Shown: positions 23,395 to 33,186 of the stretch, piece after piece | Layout of the letters: each line of letters opens with the position of its first letter | How positions within the stretch are numbered: the first letter of the stretch is position 1 | Origin: Aromatoleum toluvorans | GTDB lineage: Bacteria; Pseudomonadota; Gammaproteobacteria; Burkholderiales; Rhodocyclaceae | Reading direction: 5' to 3' | Assembly (NCBI RefSeq): GCF_012910905.1 | Contig: NZ_WTVN01000001.1 | Location: forward strand, 248,001-312,000 | DNA: 64,000 bases | Translations under genes and position numbers: made by a program | Notes under the pieces: model-generated | Databases searched by the model: none | What the model saw: only the letters and a program-made list of their open reading frames with translations | Told to the model about the DNA's origin: nothing

Positions 23395-23440
23395 ACTTCT
23401 CCAGCTGCAGAAAAATTCTACAGCCAAAAAACCTTTTCTC

Positions 23441-23517
23441 TGGCCTGCCCGACAGGAATCGAACCTGTAACCCCCGGCTTAGAAGGCCGGTGCTCTATCC
23501 AGTTGAGCTACGGGCAG
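23441..23517 (-). tRNA. tRNA-Arg (anticodon TCT)
   Basis: A 77-base cloverleaf on the minus strand: acceptor CTGCCCG pairs with CGGGCAG, anticodon loop CTTCTAA, T-loop TTCGATT, encoded CCA. It sits 46 bases upstream (in transcription) of tRNA-His, so the two are probably processed from one transcript. Confidence 0.95.
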
Positions 23518-23540
23518 ATCCCGCGGGCATCGGGGTTAGC

Positions 23541-23617
23541 TGGTCGGGGTGGAGGGATTCGAACCCCCGACATCTTGCTCCCAAAGCAAGCGCGCTACCG
23601 GACTGCGCTACACCCCG
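23541..23617 (-). tRNA. tRNA-Pro (anticodon TGG)
   Basis: A 77-base cloverleaf on the minus strand: acceptor CGGGGTG, anticodon stem CTTGC/GCAAG with loop TTTGGGA, encoded CCA. It is the first gene of the Pro-Arg-His cluster, comparable to the argX-hisR-leuT-proM cluster of enterobacteria. Confidence 0.95.
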
Positions 23618-23786
23618 AGAGCCGCGAATAATACACACTCATTCCCTGCACGTCAAACACGAATCGATTTTTTTGCATTCGCATGGCGGCACGCGACTAT
23701 CCCGAGAACGGCGTCTTTGCTTGCTCCGCCGGGCGGTTTCTGATATTAGTTCGGTTTCTTTCAATTACCAACCGGAAGTCGAAGTC

Positions 23787-24212
23787 ATGCCGGACGATAC
23801 ACTGCAGAAACAGTTCCCGCCGTACGTCGCCGAAAAGGGCGAGGAATACATGAGCGAGAAGCAGCTGGCCCACTTCCGCGAAATGCTGGAATCGGTGAAA
23901 CGGGAATTGGCGGGCGATATTGAGCGCACGGTTCATACGATGCAGGACGAGGCCACTGTCTTCGCCGATCCCAATGATCGTGCCAGCCAGGAGTCGGACA
24001 TTGCGCTCGAACTGCGCAACCGCGACCGTGAGCGCAAGCTGATCAAGAAGATCGACGAGGCCATTGCGCGCATCAATGCCGGCGAATACGGCTACTGCGA
24101 CAGCTGTGGCGTCGAGATCGGCCTCAAGCGCCTCGAAGCACGCCCCACGGCGACGCTCTGCATCGACTGCAAGACGCTCGAGGAAATGCGCGAGCGTCAG
24201 GTCGCCAAGTAA
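23787..24212 (+). CDS. dksA: RNA polymerase-binding transcription factor DksA
   Basis: A 141-residue protein that binds the secondary channel of RNA polymerase and, with ppGpp, controls rRNA and amino-acid promoters. The coiled-coil (about residues 30-95) carries the tip region with DPNDRASQESD. The zinc finger is CDSC-x17-CIDC (about residues 101-127), the canonical four-cysteine type. It is slightly shorter than E. coli DksA (151). ATG 23787 is the start; the frame is open further upstream through the tRNA-Pro region, which is not coding. A strong terminator follows. Confidence 0.95.
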   Translation: MPDDTLQKQFPPYVAEKGEEYMSEKQLAHFREMLESVKRELAGDIERTVHTMQDEATVFADPNDRASQESDIALELRNRDRERKLIKKIDEAIARINAGEYGYCDSCGVEIGLKRLEARPTATLCIDCKTLEEMRERQVAK

Positions 24213-24260
24213 GCAGACTGCTCGAACACCGCCGCGCTTCACGCACGGCAGCACAAACAA

Positions 24261-24290
24261 AAAAGGGACGCCGCGGCGTCCCTTTTTTTT
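24261..24290. terminator. Bidirectional terminator between dksA and pnp
   Basis: GGGACGCC (24265-24272), GC, GGCGTCCC (24275-24282) followed by eight T on the + strand and preceded by an A-run, so it works for both converging transcripts. Confidence 0.95.
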
Positions 24291-24303
24291 CGTGCGAGCC
24301 GGA

Positions 24304-26403
24304 TTACTCGGTAGCCTGATCCAGCAGCGCCTTCATGCTCAGACGGATCTTGCCTCGTTCGTCCGTCTCGAGAACCTTGACGCGCACCGCCTGGCCTTCC
24401 TTGACGTAGTCCGCCACGTTATTGACCCGTTCGTTCGCGATCTGCGAGACATGCAGCAGCCCGTCGCGGCCCGGCATGATGTTCACGATCGCGCCGAAGT
24501 CGAGCAGGCGCACGACCGTGCCGTTGTACACCTTGCCCACCTCGACCTCGGCCGTGATGGCCTCGATCTTCTGCTTGGCGAGCTGCGCGCCTTCCGCGCT
24601 TACCGAGGAGATGGTCACGCTGCCGTCATCCTGCAGCTCGATGATGGTGCCCGTCTCTTCCTGCAGCGCGCGGATGACCGCACCGCCCTTGCCGATCACG
24701 TCCCGGATCTTCTCGGGATTGATCTTCATCGTGAGCATGCGCGGCGCGAACTCCGAGACTTCACCGCGATGCGACGCCAGGGACTGCTTCATGATGCCGA
24801 GGATATGCATGCGCCCCTCGCCCGCCTGGGCCAGCGCGACCTGCATGATCTCCTTGGTGATGCCCTGGATCTTGATGTCCATCTGCAGCGCCGTGACGCC
24901 CTTCTCGGTGCCCGCGACCTTGAAGTCCATGTCGCCAAGGTGATCCTCGTCACCGAGGATGTCCGTCAGGACGGCGAAGCGGTTGCCTTCCTTGATCAGA
25001 CCCATCGCGATGCCCGCCACGTGGGCCTTCATCGGCACGCCGGCGTCCATGAGTGCGAGCGATCCGCCACACACCGATGCCATCGAGCTGGAGCCGTTGG
25101 ACTCGGTGATTTCCGAAACCACGCGAACCGTGTAGCTGAAGTCCTCCGGTGCCGGCAGGGCGGCGACAAGGGCACGCTTCGCCAAGCGGCCATGGCCGAC
25201 TTCGCGACGCTTGGTGACGCCCATGCGCCCGGTTTCACCGGTCGAGAACGGCGGGAAGTTGTAGTGCAGCATGAAGCTCTCGCGGTACTCGCCCGCGATC
25301 GCGTCGATGATCTGCTCGTCACGCCCCGTGCCCAGCGTCGCAATGACCAGCGCCTGGGTTTCGCCGCGCGTGAACAGCGCCGAACCGTGCGTACGCGGCA
25401 GCACGCCGACACGGATCTCGATCGGGCGGACAGTACGGGTATCGCGTCCATCGATACGGGGTTCGCCGGCAAGGATGCGGCTGCGCACGATACCCGCTTC
25501 GAGTTCGTGGAAGATGTCCTTGAGTTCGTTCGCCGACGGCGCGGCTTCCATTTCGGCGCCAATCGTCGCAATCGTGTTCTTGCGGATCTCGTTGACGCGC
25601 TCGGTACGGGCCTGCTTGCTGGTGATGCGGAACGCATCTTCGAGCTGGGCGCCCGCGAGCTCCTTCAGGCGGCTGATCAGCGCCTCGTTCTTCGCGGGCG
25701 GCTGCCAATCCCACTCGGGCTTTCCGGCGATCTCGACGAGTTCGTTGATGGCGCGGATCGCGACCTGCAACTGCTGGTGGCCGAATACCACAGAGCCCAG
25801 CATGACTTCTTCCGACAGTTCCTGCGCCTCGGACTCCACCATCAGGACCGCGACCTCGGTGCCCGCAACGACGAGGTTAAGCTCGCTGGTCTTGAGCTGC
25901 TCGACGGTCGGGTTGAGGATGTATTCGCCGTTGGCGTAACCGACACGGCACGCGCCGATCGGGCCGTTGAACGGGACGCCGGAGATCGCCAGCGCAGCCG
26001 AGGCGGCAATCATCGCGGGGATGTCGGAATCGATCTCGGGGTTCAACGACAGAACCGTGACGATGATCTGGACTTCGTTGTAGAAGCCGTCCGGGAAAAG
26101 CGGGCGGATCGGGCGATCGATCAGGCGGCAGGTCAGCGTTTCCTTCTCGGTCGGGCGCCCTTCACGCTTGAAGAAGCCACCGGGAATGCGACCTGCTGCG
26201 TAGAACTTCTCGACGTAATCGACGGTGAGCGGGAAGAAATCCTGGCCGGGCTTTGCTTCCTTGGCGGCAACGACGGTCGCCAGGACCATCGTGTCATCCA
26301 TGTTCACGATGACGGCACCACCTGCTTGGCGAGCAATCTCCCCGGTCTCGATGGTGACGGTGTGCGCGCCGTATGCAAATGTCTTTTTGATGGCGGTAGG
26401 CAA
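24304..26403 (-). CDS. pnp: Polyribonucleotide nucleotidyltransferase (PNPase)
   Basis: A 699-residue 3'-5' phosphorolytic exoribonuclease of the RNA degradosome. It has two RNase PH domains (about residues 12-145 and 310-460; [12 protein letters not shown] and [17 protein letters not shown] are conserved), a KH domain ([15 protein letters not shown], about 560) and an S1 domain ([15 protein letters not shown], about 625-690). Full length, with a short tail after S1. It lies downstream of rpsO on the minus strand, the classical rpsO-pnp arrangement, separated by a hairpin where processing and autoregulation are expected. Confidence 0.97.
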   Translation of the reverse strand: MPTAIKKTFAYGAHTVTIETGEIARQAGGAVIVNMDDTMVLATVVAAKEAKPGQDFFPLTVDYVEKFYAAGRIPGGFFKREGRPTEKETLTCRLIDRPIRPLFPDGFYNEVQIIVTVLSLNPEIDSDIPAMIAASAALAISGVPFNGPIGACRVGYANGEYILNPTVEQLKTSELNLVVAGTEVAVLMVESEAQELSEEVMLGSVVFGHQQLQVAIRAINELVEIAGKPEWDWQPPAKNEALISRLKELAGAQLEDAFRITSKQARTERVNEIRKNTIATIGAEMEAAPSANELKDIFHELEAGIVRSRILAGEPRIDGRDTRTVRPIEIRVGVLPRTHGSALFTRGETQALVIATLGTGRDEQIIDAIAGEYRESFMLHYNFPPFSTGETGRMGVTKRREVGHGRLAKRALVAALPAPEDFSYTVRVVSEITESNGSSSMASVCGGSLALMDAGVPMKAHVAGIAMGLIKEGNRFAVLTDILGDEDHLGDMDFKVAGTEKGVTALQMDIKIQGITKEIMQVALAQAGEGRMHILGIMKQSLASHRGEVSEFAPRMLTMKINPEKIRDVIGKGGAVIRALQEETGTIIELQDDGSVTISSVSAEGAQLAKQKIEAITAEVEVGKVYNGTVVRLLDFGAIVNIMPGRDGLLHVSQIANERVNNVADYVKEGQAVRVKVLETDERGKIRLSMKALLDQATE

Positions 26404-26477
26404 GTTGAATATCCTTTAGATGAATGGAAGCAGCAGACTACAACTGCAAGACAGCTTCGCTCGCGCATGACAGCCGA

Positions 26478-26520
26478 CAAAAACAAAGCCGGTGCGACCC
26501 CGCGGGATCCGCACCGGCTT
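26478..26520 (-). terminator. rpsO-pnp intergenic hairpin/terminator
   Basis: AAGCCGGTGCG (26486-26496) pairs with CGCACCGGCTT (26510-26520). On the minus strand the stem is followed by TTGTTTTTG. It probably terminates part of the rpsO transcripts and protects or provides a processing site before pnp. Confidence 0.85.
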
Positions 26521-26571
26521 GTTCGCTAGCTTGTCTTTTTCGACGCTGTCAGACGCGACACGTCCAGCGAA

Positions 26572-26841
26572 TTACTTGCGCAGACCCAGACGTTCGATGA
26601 GGGCGCGATAGCTGTCGGCGTTCGTGCGCTTCAGGTAGTCGAGAAGCTTGCGGCGCTGGCTGACCATCTTGAGCAGGCCGCGACGCGAGTGGTGGTCCTT
26701 CGCGTTGGCCTTGAAGTGACCAGTGAGTCCGTTGATGCGGGCGGTAAGCAGCGCAACCTGAACTTCCGGCGAGCCGGTGTCGCCTTGTGCACGCTGGAAG
26801 TCGGTGACGATCTGCGCCTTGGATGCGGTATCGAGAGCCAT
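26572..26841 (-). CDS. rpsO: 30S ribosomal protein S15
   Basis: An 89-residue primary 16S rRNA-binding protein. Family blocks are clear: [17 protein letters not shown], the [15 protein letters not shown] segment that contacts the central domain of 16S rRNA, and the C-terminal LIERLGLRK. Normal length. It sits between truB and pnp on the minus strand. Confidence 0.97.
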   Translation of the reverse strand: MALDTASKAQIVTDFQRAQGDTGSPEVQVALLTARINGLTGHFKANAKDHHSRRGLLKMVSQRRKLLDYLKRTNADSYRALIERLGLRK

Positions 26842-26921
26842 GTGGGTGTTTACTCTTTTCGTTTTCTGCCAATCAGAAGCGTGGGATTATACCCAACGCA
26901 CCATAAAAAACTCAATGTTTA

Positions 26922-27851
26922 TCAAGACTGTTGCGTAGTTGCGCCGGTTGCGACGAGGCGTTTGGGCGACAGGCGGCCATCATCGGCCAGCTCCCCCAGT
27001 CCCAGGAAGCGTCCGTCCCCGTAAACCCTCACGAGCCCCCGCTCCCCGCAATCGACCGCCAGCACCCGCCCTTGCAGCAAACCAGCGGCCTGCGCGGGCG
27101 AGAGAGCGATCGCCGGCAAATGAGCCACGAGCGCGTCGGCGGGCGCAAGCAGGTGTTCGCGCTCGTCCGCCGGAACGCCCTCGAGCGCCGCCAGCGTCAC
27201 CGTGCCCGACTCCACTGCAAAGGGGCCGATGCGCGTGCGCCGCAGCGCCGACAGGTGGGCCCCGCACCCGAGCAGGCGACCGAGGTCGATCGCGAGCGTG
27301 CGGATGTAGGTCCCCTTGCTGCACGCCACGCGGACCCGGAAACTCTCGTCTCCCGATTCCAGCAATTCGAGGGCATGAATGACCACGCGTCGCGGCGTCA
27401 ATTCGACCTCGATACCGGCGCGTGCATACTCGTACAAAGGCTTGCCGTCGCGCTTGAGCGCCGAATACATCGGCGGAATCTGCTCGATCTCTCCCGTCAG
27501 GCGTGCCAGTGCCGCACGGATCGCTTCTTCCGTCACCGCCACCGGCGCACTGGCGATCGGACGCCCCTCGGCGTCACCCGTGTCGGTTTCGATCCCGAGA
27601 CGGACGGTTGCCTCGTACTCCTTGTCCGCATCGAGCAACATCTGCGAGAACTTGGTCGCCTCCCCGAAGGTCAGCGGCAGCAAGCCCGTCGCCATGGGAT
27701 CGAGCGTGCCCGTGTGTCCCGCCTTGGCCGCGTTCAACAGCCGGCGCGCGGTCTGCAACGCAGCGTTCGAGGTCATGCCCTGCGGCTTGTCGAGCAGGAG
27801 AACGCCATCCAGCGCTCGCCGCTGGTGCCGGAACTGCTTCTGCGTCTTCAA
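26922..27851 (-). CDS. truB: tRNA pseudouridine-55 synthase
   Basis: A 309-residue enzyme that makes pseudouridine 55 in the T-loop of tRNAs. The catalytic Asp lies in AGHTGTLDPMATG (about residues 45-57), preceded by the DGVLLLDKPQGMTSN block. The C-terminal PUA-like part ends near LVATGATTQQS. It follows rbfA by six bases within the rimP-to-pnp block. Confidence 0.96.
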   Translation of the reverse strand: MKTQKQFRHQRRALDGVLLLDKPQGMTSNAALQTARRLLNAAKAGHTGTLDPMATGLLPLTFGEATKFSQMLLDADKEYEATVRLGIETDTGDAEGRPIASAPVAVTEEAIRAALARLTGEIEQIPPMYSALKRDGKPLYEYARAGIEVELTPRRVVIHALELLESGDESFRVRVACSKGTYIRTLAIDLGRLLGCGAHLSALRRTRIGPFAVESGTVTLAALEGVPADEREHLLAPADALVAHLPAIALSPAQAAGLLQGRVLAVDCGERGLVRVYGDGRFLGLGELADDGRLSPKRLVATGATTQQS

Positions 27852-27857
27852 GGCCGG

Positions 27858-28241
27858 TCAGTCTTCCGGCTCGCCCTTGTGCCGCGCGTCATCGTCGCGC
27901 ACCACCTGGTCGATCAACTGCGACATGCGACTGCCGCGCTCGACGGACGGGTCGTACTGGAAATGCAGCTCGGGCAGCGTGTGAATGCGCACGCGCTTGC
28001 CGAGTTCGCGGCGCAGGAAGCCGCTCGCACGGCGCAGGCCGACGAGGATTTCGTCCAGCCCTTCCTCCCCGCGCATCGAGGTGAAGAACACCTTTGCATG
28101 CGCGTAGTCGGGCGTGATCTCGACGTCGGTCAGCGTGATGAATCCCACCCGGGGATCCTTCACTTCGAGGCGGATCAGCTCGGCCAGCTCGCGGCGGACC
28201 TGCTCCGCCACGCGCTGGCTGCGGGAATACTCCTTGGGCAT
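27858..28241 (-). CDS. rbfA: Ribosome-binding factor A
   Basis: A 127-residue KH-like factor for late 16S rRNA maturation. Conserved blocks: RVAEQVRRELAELI, VKDPRVGFITLTDVE, YAHAKVFF and LHFQYDPSVERG. The acidic tail is typical. It starts three bases after infB ends, so translation is coupled. Confidence 0.96.
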   Translation of the reverse strand: MPKEYSRSQRVAEQVRRELAELIRLEVKDPRVGFITLTDVEITPDYAHAKVFFTSMRGEEGLDEILVGLRRASGFLRRELGKRVRIHTLPELHFQYDPSVERGSRMSQLIDQVVRDDDARHKGEPED

Positions 28242-28244
28242 CTC

Positions 28245-31076
28245 TTATAGCGTCCGGGCGATTTCCTGGATTTCGAACACTTCGAGCTGATCGCCTTCCT
28301 GCACGTCGTTGAAGTTCCTGATCGACAGACCGCACTCGAACCCGAACTTGACTTCCTTGACGTCGTCCTTGAAGCGCTTGAGCGACTCGAGCTCGCCGGT
28401 GTGGATGACCACGTTGTCGCGCAACACGCGGATCTGCGCGCCACGCCTGACAAGACCTTCGAGCACGTAGCAACCGGCCACGGCGCCGACCTTGGGCACG
28501 CGGAAGACCTGCCGGACTTCGACGAGGCCCAGCTGATTCTCGCGCTTTTCCGGCGACAGCAGGCCCGACAGGGCAGCTTTCACGTCATCCACGGCATCGT
28601 AGATGATGTTGTAGTAGCGGATGTCGATGCCGAAGGTCTCGGCCAGCTTGCGCGCACCCGCATCGGCACGGGTATTGAAGCCGATGATGACGGCACCCGA
28701 GGCCTGCGCCAGGTTGACGTCCGACTCGGAGATCGCGCCGACCGCCGAGTGGATCGCGTTGACGCGCACTTCGTCCGTGGAGAGCTTGTTGAGCGCCTGC
28801 ACGAGGGCTTCCTGCGAACCCTGCACGTCGGCCTTGATGATGAGGGGAAGCGACTTGACCTCGCCTTCGGCCATCTGCTCGAACATGCTCTCGAGCTTGG
28901 CGGCCTGCTGCTTGGCAAGCTTCACTTCGCGGAATTTGCCTTGGCGGAAGAGCGCAATTTCGCGCGCCTTCTTCTCGTCGGCCAGCACGATTGCCTCGTC
29001 ACCGGCGGCCGGAACATCCGACAGACCGAGGACTTCGACGGGAATGGACGGCCCCGCTTCGTCGATCGCCTTGCCGTTCTCGTCCAGCATCGCGCGGATG
29101 CGGCCGAAGGTGGCACCCACCAGCATGACATCGCCCTTGCGCAGGGTACCGGACTGGACCAGCAGCGACGCGACCGGACCGCGCCCCTTGTCGAGACGCG
29201 CTTCGATGATGAGGCCCTTGGCCGGCGTATCGACCGGGGCCGTCAGCTCTAGCACCTCGGCCTGCAGCAGTACCGATTCGAGCAGGCTGTCGATGCCCAC
29301 CCCGGTCTTGGCGGACACGTTGATGAACATGACCTCGCCACCGTACTCTTCCGGCACGACGCCTTCGGCGATGAGTTCCTGCTTCACGCGTTCCGGGTTG
29401 GCCTCGTGCTTGTCGATCTTGTTCACGGCGACGACGAGCGGCACGTTGGCAGCCTTCGCGTGATGGATCGCCTCGCGCGTCTGCGGCATCACGCCGTCAT
29501 CGGCGGCAACCACGAGGATGACGATGTCGGTCGCCTGGGCGCCGCGGGCACGCATGGCCGTGAAGGCCTCGTGACCCGGGGTATCCAGGAAGGTGAGCAT
29601 GCCGCGCGGCGTTTCGACGTGATACGCGCCGATATGCTGCGTGATGCCGCCGGCCTCGCCGGAGGCAACCTTTGCACGACGGATGTAGTCGAGCAGCGAG
29701 GTCTTGCCGTGGTCGACGTGACCCATCACGGTCACGACCGGCGCACGCGGCTCGACCGTGGCGTCGGCTTGCGCCTCGGCATCCTCGAGGAAGGCATCGG
29801 GGTCGTCGAGCTTGGCGGCGAACGCCTTGTGCCCCATTTCCTCGACCAGGATCATCGCGGTTTCCTGGTCCAGCACCTGGTTGATGGTGACCATCGATCC
29901 CATCTTCATCAGGGCCTTGATCACTTCGGCAGCCTTCACCGCCATCTTGTGGGCGAGGTCGGCGACGGTGATCGTTTCCGGCACGTGAATTTCGCGCACG
30001 ACGGGCTCGGTGGGCATCTGGAAGGCCTTGTGGTCATCCTGCTGCCGCCCCTGACGGCCACCGCCTCGGGCTCCGCGCCACGACCCGGTCGTCGCACCGA
30101 CTTCGCCACGCGTCTTGAGGCCGCGACGCTTGCTGTCGCCGGCACCGGCTCCGGCATCGGCGCCGCCACGCGCACCGCGCTTGGCATCCTTGCTTCCCGG
30201 CTTCTCGTCTCCCTTGGCGGGGCGGTGCAGGGTGCCGGTAGGCGCCTTCGCGCCTTCACGAGCCTCGGGTTTGGCTGCTTCCGCGCGCTTCTCGGCCTCA
30301 GCCTTGACGCGCGCCTCCTCTTCAGCACGGCGAGCCTCGGCGGCCGCGCGCGCAGCAGCTTCGCGCTCCTGCTTGGCCTTCAGATCCGCCATCTGGCGCG
30401 CACGCAGCTCCTGATGCCGACGAGCCTCGCGCTCGCGAGCAGCGCGCTCTTCATCGCTGAGGATCGAGACGCGCGGACGCGGCACGGACGCCGCAGGCGC
30501 CTCTTCAGCATCCTCGGCCTGCTCGGCAACCGCCGCCTGCACCGGCTCCTCGACCGGGGCCTCCTCGGCCGGTTCTTCCACGATGGGTTCCGGTGCGGGT
30601 GCGGGTGCGGGTGCGGGTGCGGGTTCAGGTTCGGGCGCCGCCTCGACGACCGGCTCGGGCTCGACGACGGGCACCTCCGGCACAACCTCCGCCACGGGCT
30701 CGAAGACACCCTCCTCCGCAGCAGCCATCACTTCCTCGACGGCCGCCGACTCGCCTGCAATGGCCTCGCCACCGAGCTCGTCGCGCTTGACGAACACGCG
30801 CTTCTTGCGCACCTCGACCTGGACCGTGCGGGCACGCCCGGTCGAATCAGTGGCGCGAATCTCCGACGTCTGCTTGCGCGTCAGCGTGATCTTGCCTTTC
30901 GGCTGGCTTGCGCCATGGGAGCGACGCAGATATTCGAGCAATCGCGCCTTGTCCTGCTCGGACAGCAACTGGTCGGGGCTGGTCTTCTCAACACCGGCTT
31001 TCTGCAACTGCTCGAGCAGTACCGCTGCCGGCATCCTGAGTTCGCCGGCGAACTGGTTTACGCTCATTTGTTCCAT
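28245..31076 (-). CDS. infB: Translation initiation factor IF-2
   Basis: A 943-residue GTPase that delivers initiator tRNA to the 30S subunit. It has an N-terminal IF2-N domain, then a long Glu/Pro/Ala-rich and Arg/Glu-rich linker (about residues 95-330). The G domain has [20 protein letters not shown] and SAKTG, followed by domains II, III and C. ATG 31076 is preferred; the TTG one codon upstream is unlikely. The linker contains a short hexanucleotide repeat. The nusA stop is 18 bases upstream. Confidence 0.97.
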   Translation of the reverse strand: MEQMSVNQFAGELRMPAAVLLEQLQKAGVEKTSPDQLLSEQDKARLLEYLRRSHGASQPKGKITLTRKQTSEIRATDSTGRARTVQVEVRKKRVFVKRDELGGEAIAGESAAVEEVMAAAEEGVFEPVAEVVPEVPVVEPEPVVEAAPEPEPAPAPAPAPAPEPIVEEPAEEAPVEEPVQAAVAEQAEDAEEAPAASVPRPRVSILSDEERAAREREARRHQELRARQMADLKAKQEREAAARAAAEARRAEEEARVKAEAEKRAEAAKPEAREGAKAPTGTLHRPAKGDEKPGSKDAKRGARGGADAGAGAGDSKRRGLKTRGEVGATTGSWRGARGGGRQGRQQDDHKAFQMPTEPVVREIHVPETITVADLAHKMAVKAAEVIKALMKMGSMVTINQVLDQETAMILVEEMGHKAFAAKLDDPDAFLEDAEAQADATVEPRAPVVTVMGHVDHGKTSLLDYIRRAKVASGEAGGITQHIGAYHVETPRGMLTFLDTPGHEAFTAMRARGAQATDIVILVVAADDGVMPQTREAIHHAKAANVPLVVAVNKIDKHEANPERVKQELIAEGVVPEEYGGEVMFINVSAKTGVGIDSLLESVLLQAEVLELTAPVDTPAKGLIIEARLDKGRGPVASLLVQSGTLRKGDVMLVGATFGRIRAMLDENGKAIDEAGPSIPVEVLGLSDVPAAGDEAIVLADEKKAREIALFRQGKFREVKLAKQQAAKLESMFEQMAEGEVKSLPLIIKADVQGSQEALVQALNKLSTDEVRVNAIHSAVGAISESDVNLAQASGAVIIGFNTRADAGARKLAETFGIDIRYYNIIYDAVDDVKAALSGLLSPEKRENQLGLVEVRQVFRVPKVGAVAGCYVLEGLVRRGAQIRVLRDNVVIHTGELESLKRFKDDVKEVKFGFECGLSIRNFNDVQEGDQLEVFEIQEIARTL
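30592..30624. repeat. GGTGCG tandem repeat in infB linker
   Basis: Five and a half uninterrupted copies of GGTGCG (plus-strand reading), encoding alternating Pro-Ala in the IF-2 linker. Such runs can vary in copy number by slippage without changing frame, because the unit is six bases. Confidence 0.9.
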
Positions 31077-31093
31077 CAATCAGTGCCCTCCCC

Positions 31094-32569
31094 TCATTCT
31101 TCGAACCAGTGCGCGCGCGCGACGGAAATCAACGCGCTTGCACGTTCCTGTTCGATTCCGGCGATTTCGACAAGCTCGTCGACTGCGAGATCGGCCAGAT
31201 CATCGCGGGTGCGCACGCCGTGTTCGGCCAGCTTGGCAGCGAGCGGCTTGTCCATCCCTTCGAGGTTGATCAGATCGTCGGAAACATTTTCCAGCTGCTC
31301 CTCGGTCACGATGGCCTCGGTAAGCAGGACGTTGCGTGCGCGATTGCGCAATTCGTTGACCGTTTCGTCGTCGAAGGCCTCGATTTCGAGCATTTCGGCA
31401 AGCGGCACGTAAGCGATCTCCTCGAGCGACGAGAACCCCTCGTCGATGAGGATGTCGGCAAGCTCTTCGTCGACGTCCAGCTTGTCCATGAAGAGCTGGC
31501 GCAAGCCCTGGCGCTCCTGGCCGCTCTTCTGCGCAGACTCCTCTTCGCTCATCAGGTTGATCGTCCAGCCGGTGAGCTCAGACGCGAGCTTCACGTTCTG
31601 TCCGTTGCGGCCGATCGCGATCGCGAGGTTGTTGTCGTCGACCACCACATCCATGCTGTGGCTTTCCTCATCGACGACGATCGACACGACCTCGGCCGGC
31701 TGCAGCGCGGAAATCACGAACTGGGCAGGATCGGGCGACCACACAATGATGTCGATCTGCTCGCCGGCGATTTCGTTCCGCACGGCGGTCACGCGCGAGC
31801 CGCGCAGGCCGACGCAGGTACCGATCGGATCGATGCGGCTGTCGTTGGACTGCACGGCGATCTTGGCGCGCAGCCCGGGATCGCGCGCGCAGGCCTTGAT
31901 CTCCAGCAGCGCGTCCTCGATCTCGGGCACCTCGAGCTCGAACAGCTTGCCGAGGAATTCGGGCGCGGTGCGCGACAGGATCAGCTGCGGGCCGCGGGCG
32001 CCGCGGTCGATGCGCAGCAGGAAGGCCTTGACGCGGTCGCCGACGCGCAGGTTCTCGCGCGGGATCATCTGATCGCGCGGGATCACCGCCTCGAGACGGC
32101 CGACTTCGATGATCGCGTTGCCGCGCTCCATGCGCTTGATCGAGCCGGAGACGAGATGCTCCTTGCGATCGAGGAAGTCGTTCAGGACCTGTTCGCGCTC
32201 CGCGTCGCGGATGCGCTGCAGGATGACCTGCTTCGCCGCCTGGGCGCCGATACGGCCGAAGTCGATCGGCTCGAGCGGCTCCTCGATGTACTCGCCGAGC
32301 TGGATGCCGGGCTTGACCTCGCGGGCATCGATGATGCCCATCTCGGCCTCGTCGTTGACGACCTCCTCGTCCGGCAGCACGACCCAGCGGCGGAAGGACT
32401 CGTAGTCGCCGGTGTCACGATCGATCGTCACACGCACGTCGGCGTCGTCATGGATGCGCTTCTTCGTCGCCGAGGCGAGCGCAGTTTCCAGGGCACCGAA
32501 CACGATGTCCTTGGCTACGTTCTTCTCGCGCGCCAGCGCATCGACAAGCAGCAGAATTTCGCGGCTCAT
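31094..32569 (-). CDS. nusA: Transcription termination/antitermination protein NusA
   Basis: A 491-residue RNA polymerase-associated factor. It has an N-terminal polymerase-binding domain, an S1 domain (about residues 135-200), KH1 ([17 protein letters not shown]) and KH2 ([19 protein letters not shown]). Two C-terminal helical repeats follow ([17 protein letters not shown] and [16 protein letters not shown]), as in proteobacterial NusA with the AR domains. Full length; located between rimP and infB as expected. Confidence 0.97.
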   Translation of the reverse strand: MSREILLLVDALAREKNVAKDIVFGALETALASATKKRIHDDADVRVTIDRDTGDYESFRRWVVLPDEEVVNDEAEMGIIDAREVKPGIQLGEYIEEPLEPIDFGRIGAQAAKQVILQRIRDAEREQVLNDFLDRKEHLVSGSIKRMERGNAIIEVGRLEAVIPRDQMIPRENLRVGDRVKAFLLRIDRGARGPQLILSRTAPEFLGKLFELEVPEIEDALLEIKACARDPGLRAKIAVQSNDSRIDPIGTCVGLRGSRVTAVRNEIAGEQIDIIVWSPDPAQFVISALQPAEVVSIVVDEESHSMDVVVDDNNLAIAIGRNGQNVKLASELTGWTINLMSEEESAQKSGQERQGLRQLFMDKLDVDEELADILIDEGFSSLEEIAYVPLAEMLEIEAFDDETVNELRNRARNVLLTEAIVTEEQLENVSDDLINLEGMDKPLAAKLAEHGVRTRDDLADLAVDELVEIAGIEQERASALISVARAHWFEE

Positions 32570-32595
32570 TAATCAAAACCTCCACATACGAATAC

Positions 32596-33024
32596 TCAGA
32601 ACCTGGGCACCAGACGCGCTTTCTCGATCTCGTCGAAGGGGAAGGCGACCTCGCCCTTCTCGGTGCTGAGCCGCACCACGCCCTCGGAGAAGCCTGCGAG
32701 CACGCCGACGAAATTCCGCTGATTGCCGATGGGCATGCGCAGACGGACCTGGACGTCACTCCCGGCGAAGCGCTCGAAATCGGCGGCCTTCTTGAGCGGC
32801 CGATCGAGACCGGGCGACGAGATTTCGAGACGGTCGTAGTCGACGTTCTCGACTTCGAAAACCCGGGTCAGCTGATTGCTGACCGTCGCGCAGTCGTCCA
32901 CGTTGACGCCGCGATCGATATCGATGAACACGCGCATCAACCGCCCCTTCGGGGAAGTCTCGAAATCCACCAGCTCGAAACCGAGGCCGGTGACAACCTG
33001 CTCGACCAGACGTTCGACGTCCAT
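32596..33024 (-). CDS. rimP: Ribosome maturation factor RimP
   Basis: A 142-residue 30S maturation factor. Family blocks: LVEQVVTGLGFELVDFE, LMRVFIDIDRGVNVDDCATVS, LEISSPGLDRPL. The frame is open upstream, but ATG 33024 matches the family start (MDVERLVEQ). First gene of the nusA operon; a leader with hairpins lies in front of it. Confidence 0.95.
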   Translation of the reverse strand: MDVERLVEQVVTGLGFELVDFETSPKGRLMRVFIDIDRGVNVDDCATVSNQLTRVFEVENVDYDRLEISSPGLDRPLKKAADFERFAGSDVQVRLRMPIGNQRNFVGVLAGFSEGVVRLSTEKGEVAFPFDEIEKARLVPRF

Positions 33025-33035
33025 TTCATGCCCAC

Positions 33036-33061
33036 AAATAAAAAATGGGCGTAACGCCCAT
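33036..33061 (-). promoter_or_regulatory. Terminator-like hairpin in the rimP leader (candidate attenuator)
   Basis: ATGGGCG (33045-33051), TAA, CGCCCAT (33055-33061); on the minus strand the stem is followed by TTTTTATTTG. It ends only 20 bases before the rimP start, downstream of the predicted promoter, so it lies in the 5' leader. A second small hairpin (CCCGC/GCGGG, 33090-33105) lies upstream of it in the leader. Confidence 0.65.
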
Positions 33062-33120
33062 CTTTGTTGATTCCATCCACAAAACGATCCCCGCTCGAAC
33101 GCGGGTATCAAAGCTTTACA

Positions 33121-33149
33121 AGTATAACGGCTCCATTGAAAACAGGCAA
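33121..33149 (-). promoter_or_regulatory. Predicted sigma-70 promoter of the rimP-nusA-infB operon
   Basis: On the minus strand TTGCCT (33144-33149) and TATACT (33121-33126) are separated by 17 bases: four and five matches to the -35 and -10 consensus. It lies between the rluB end and rimP, about 95 bases before the rimP start. The -35 touches the rluB terminator stem. Confidence 0.55.
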
Positions 33150-33178
33150 TTGCGAGCCCGGCCAACCGGCTCGCAATT
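33148..33178 (-). terminator. Hairpin after rluB
   Basis: AATTGCGAGCC (33148-33158) and GGCTCGCAATT (33168-33178) form a perfect 11-bp stem with a 9-base loop. On the minus strand GCCTGTTTTC follows, a modest T-run four bases from the stem. Confidence 0.7.
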
Positions 33179-33186
33179 CGTCGCCG

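Noticed and set aside
23490-23786. N-terminal extension of DksA
   Set aside because: It would read through the tRNA-Pro gene; ATG 23787 gives the normal protein.
24064-26529. Long + strand frame opposite pnp
   Set aside because: PNPase on the minus strand is complete with KH and S1 domains; the opposite frame is compositionally biased shadow sequence.
30592-30624. Considered as part of a CRISPR or other array
   Set aside because: The unit is only six bases, without spacers, and lies in frame inside infB.
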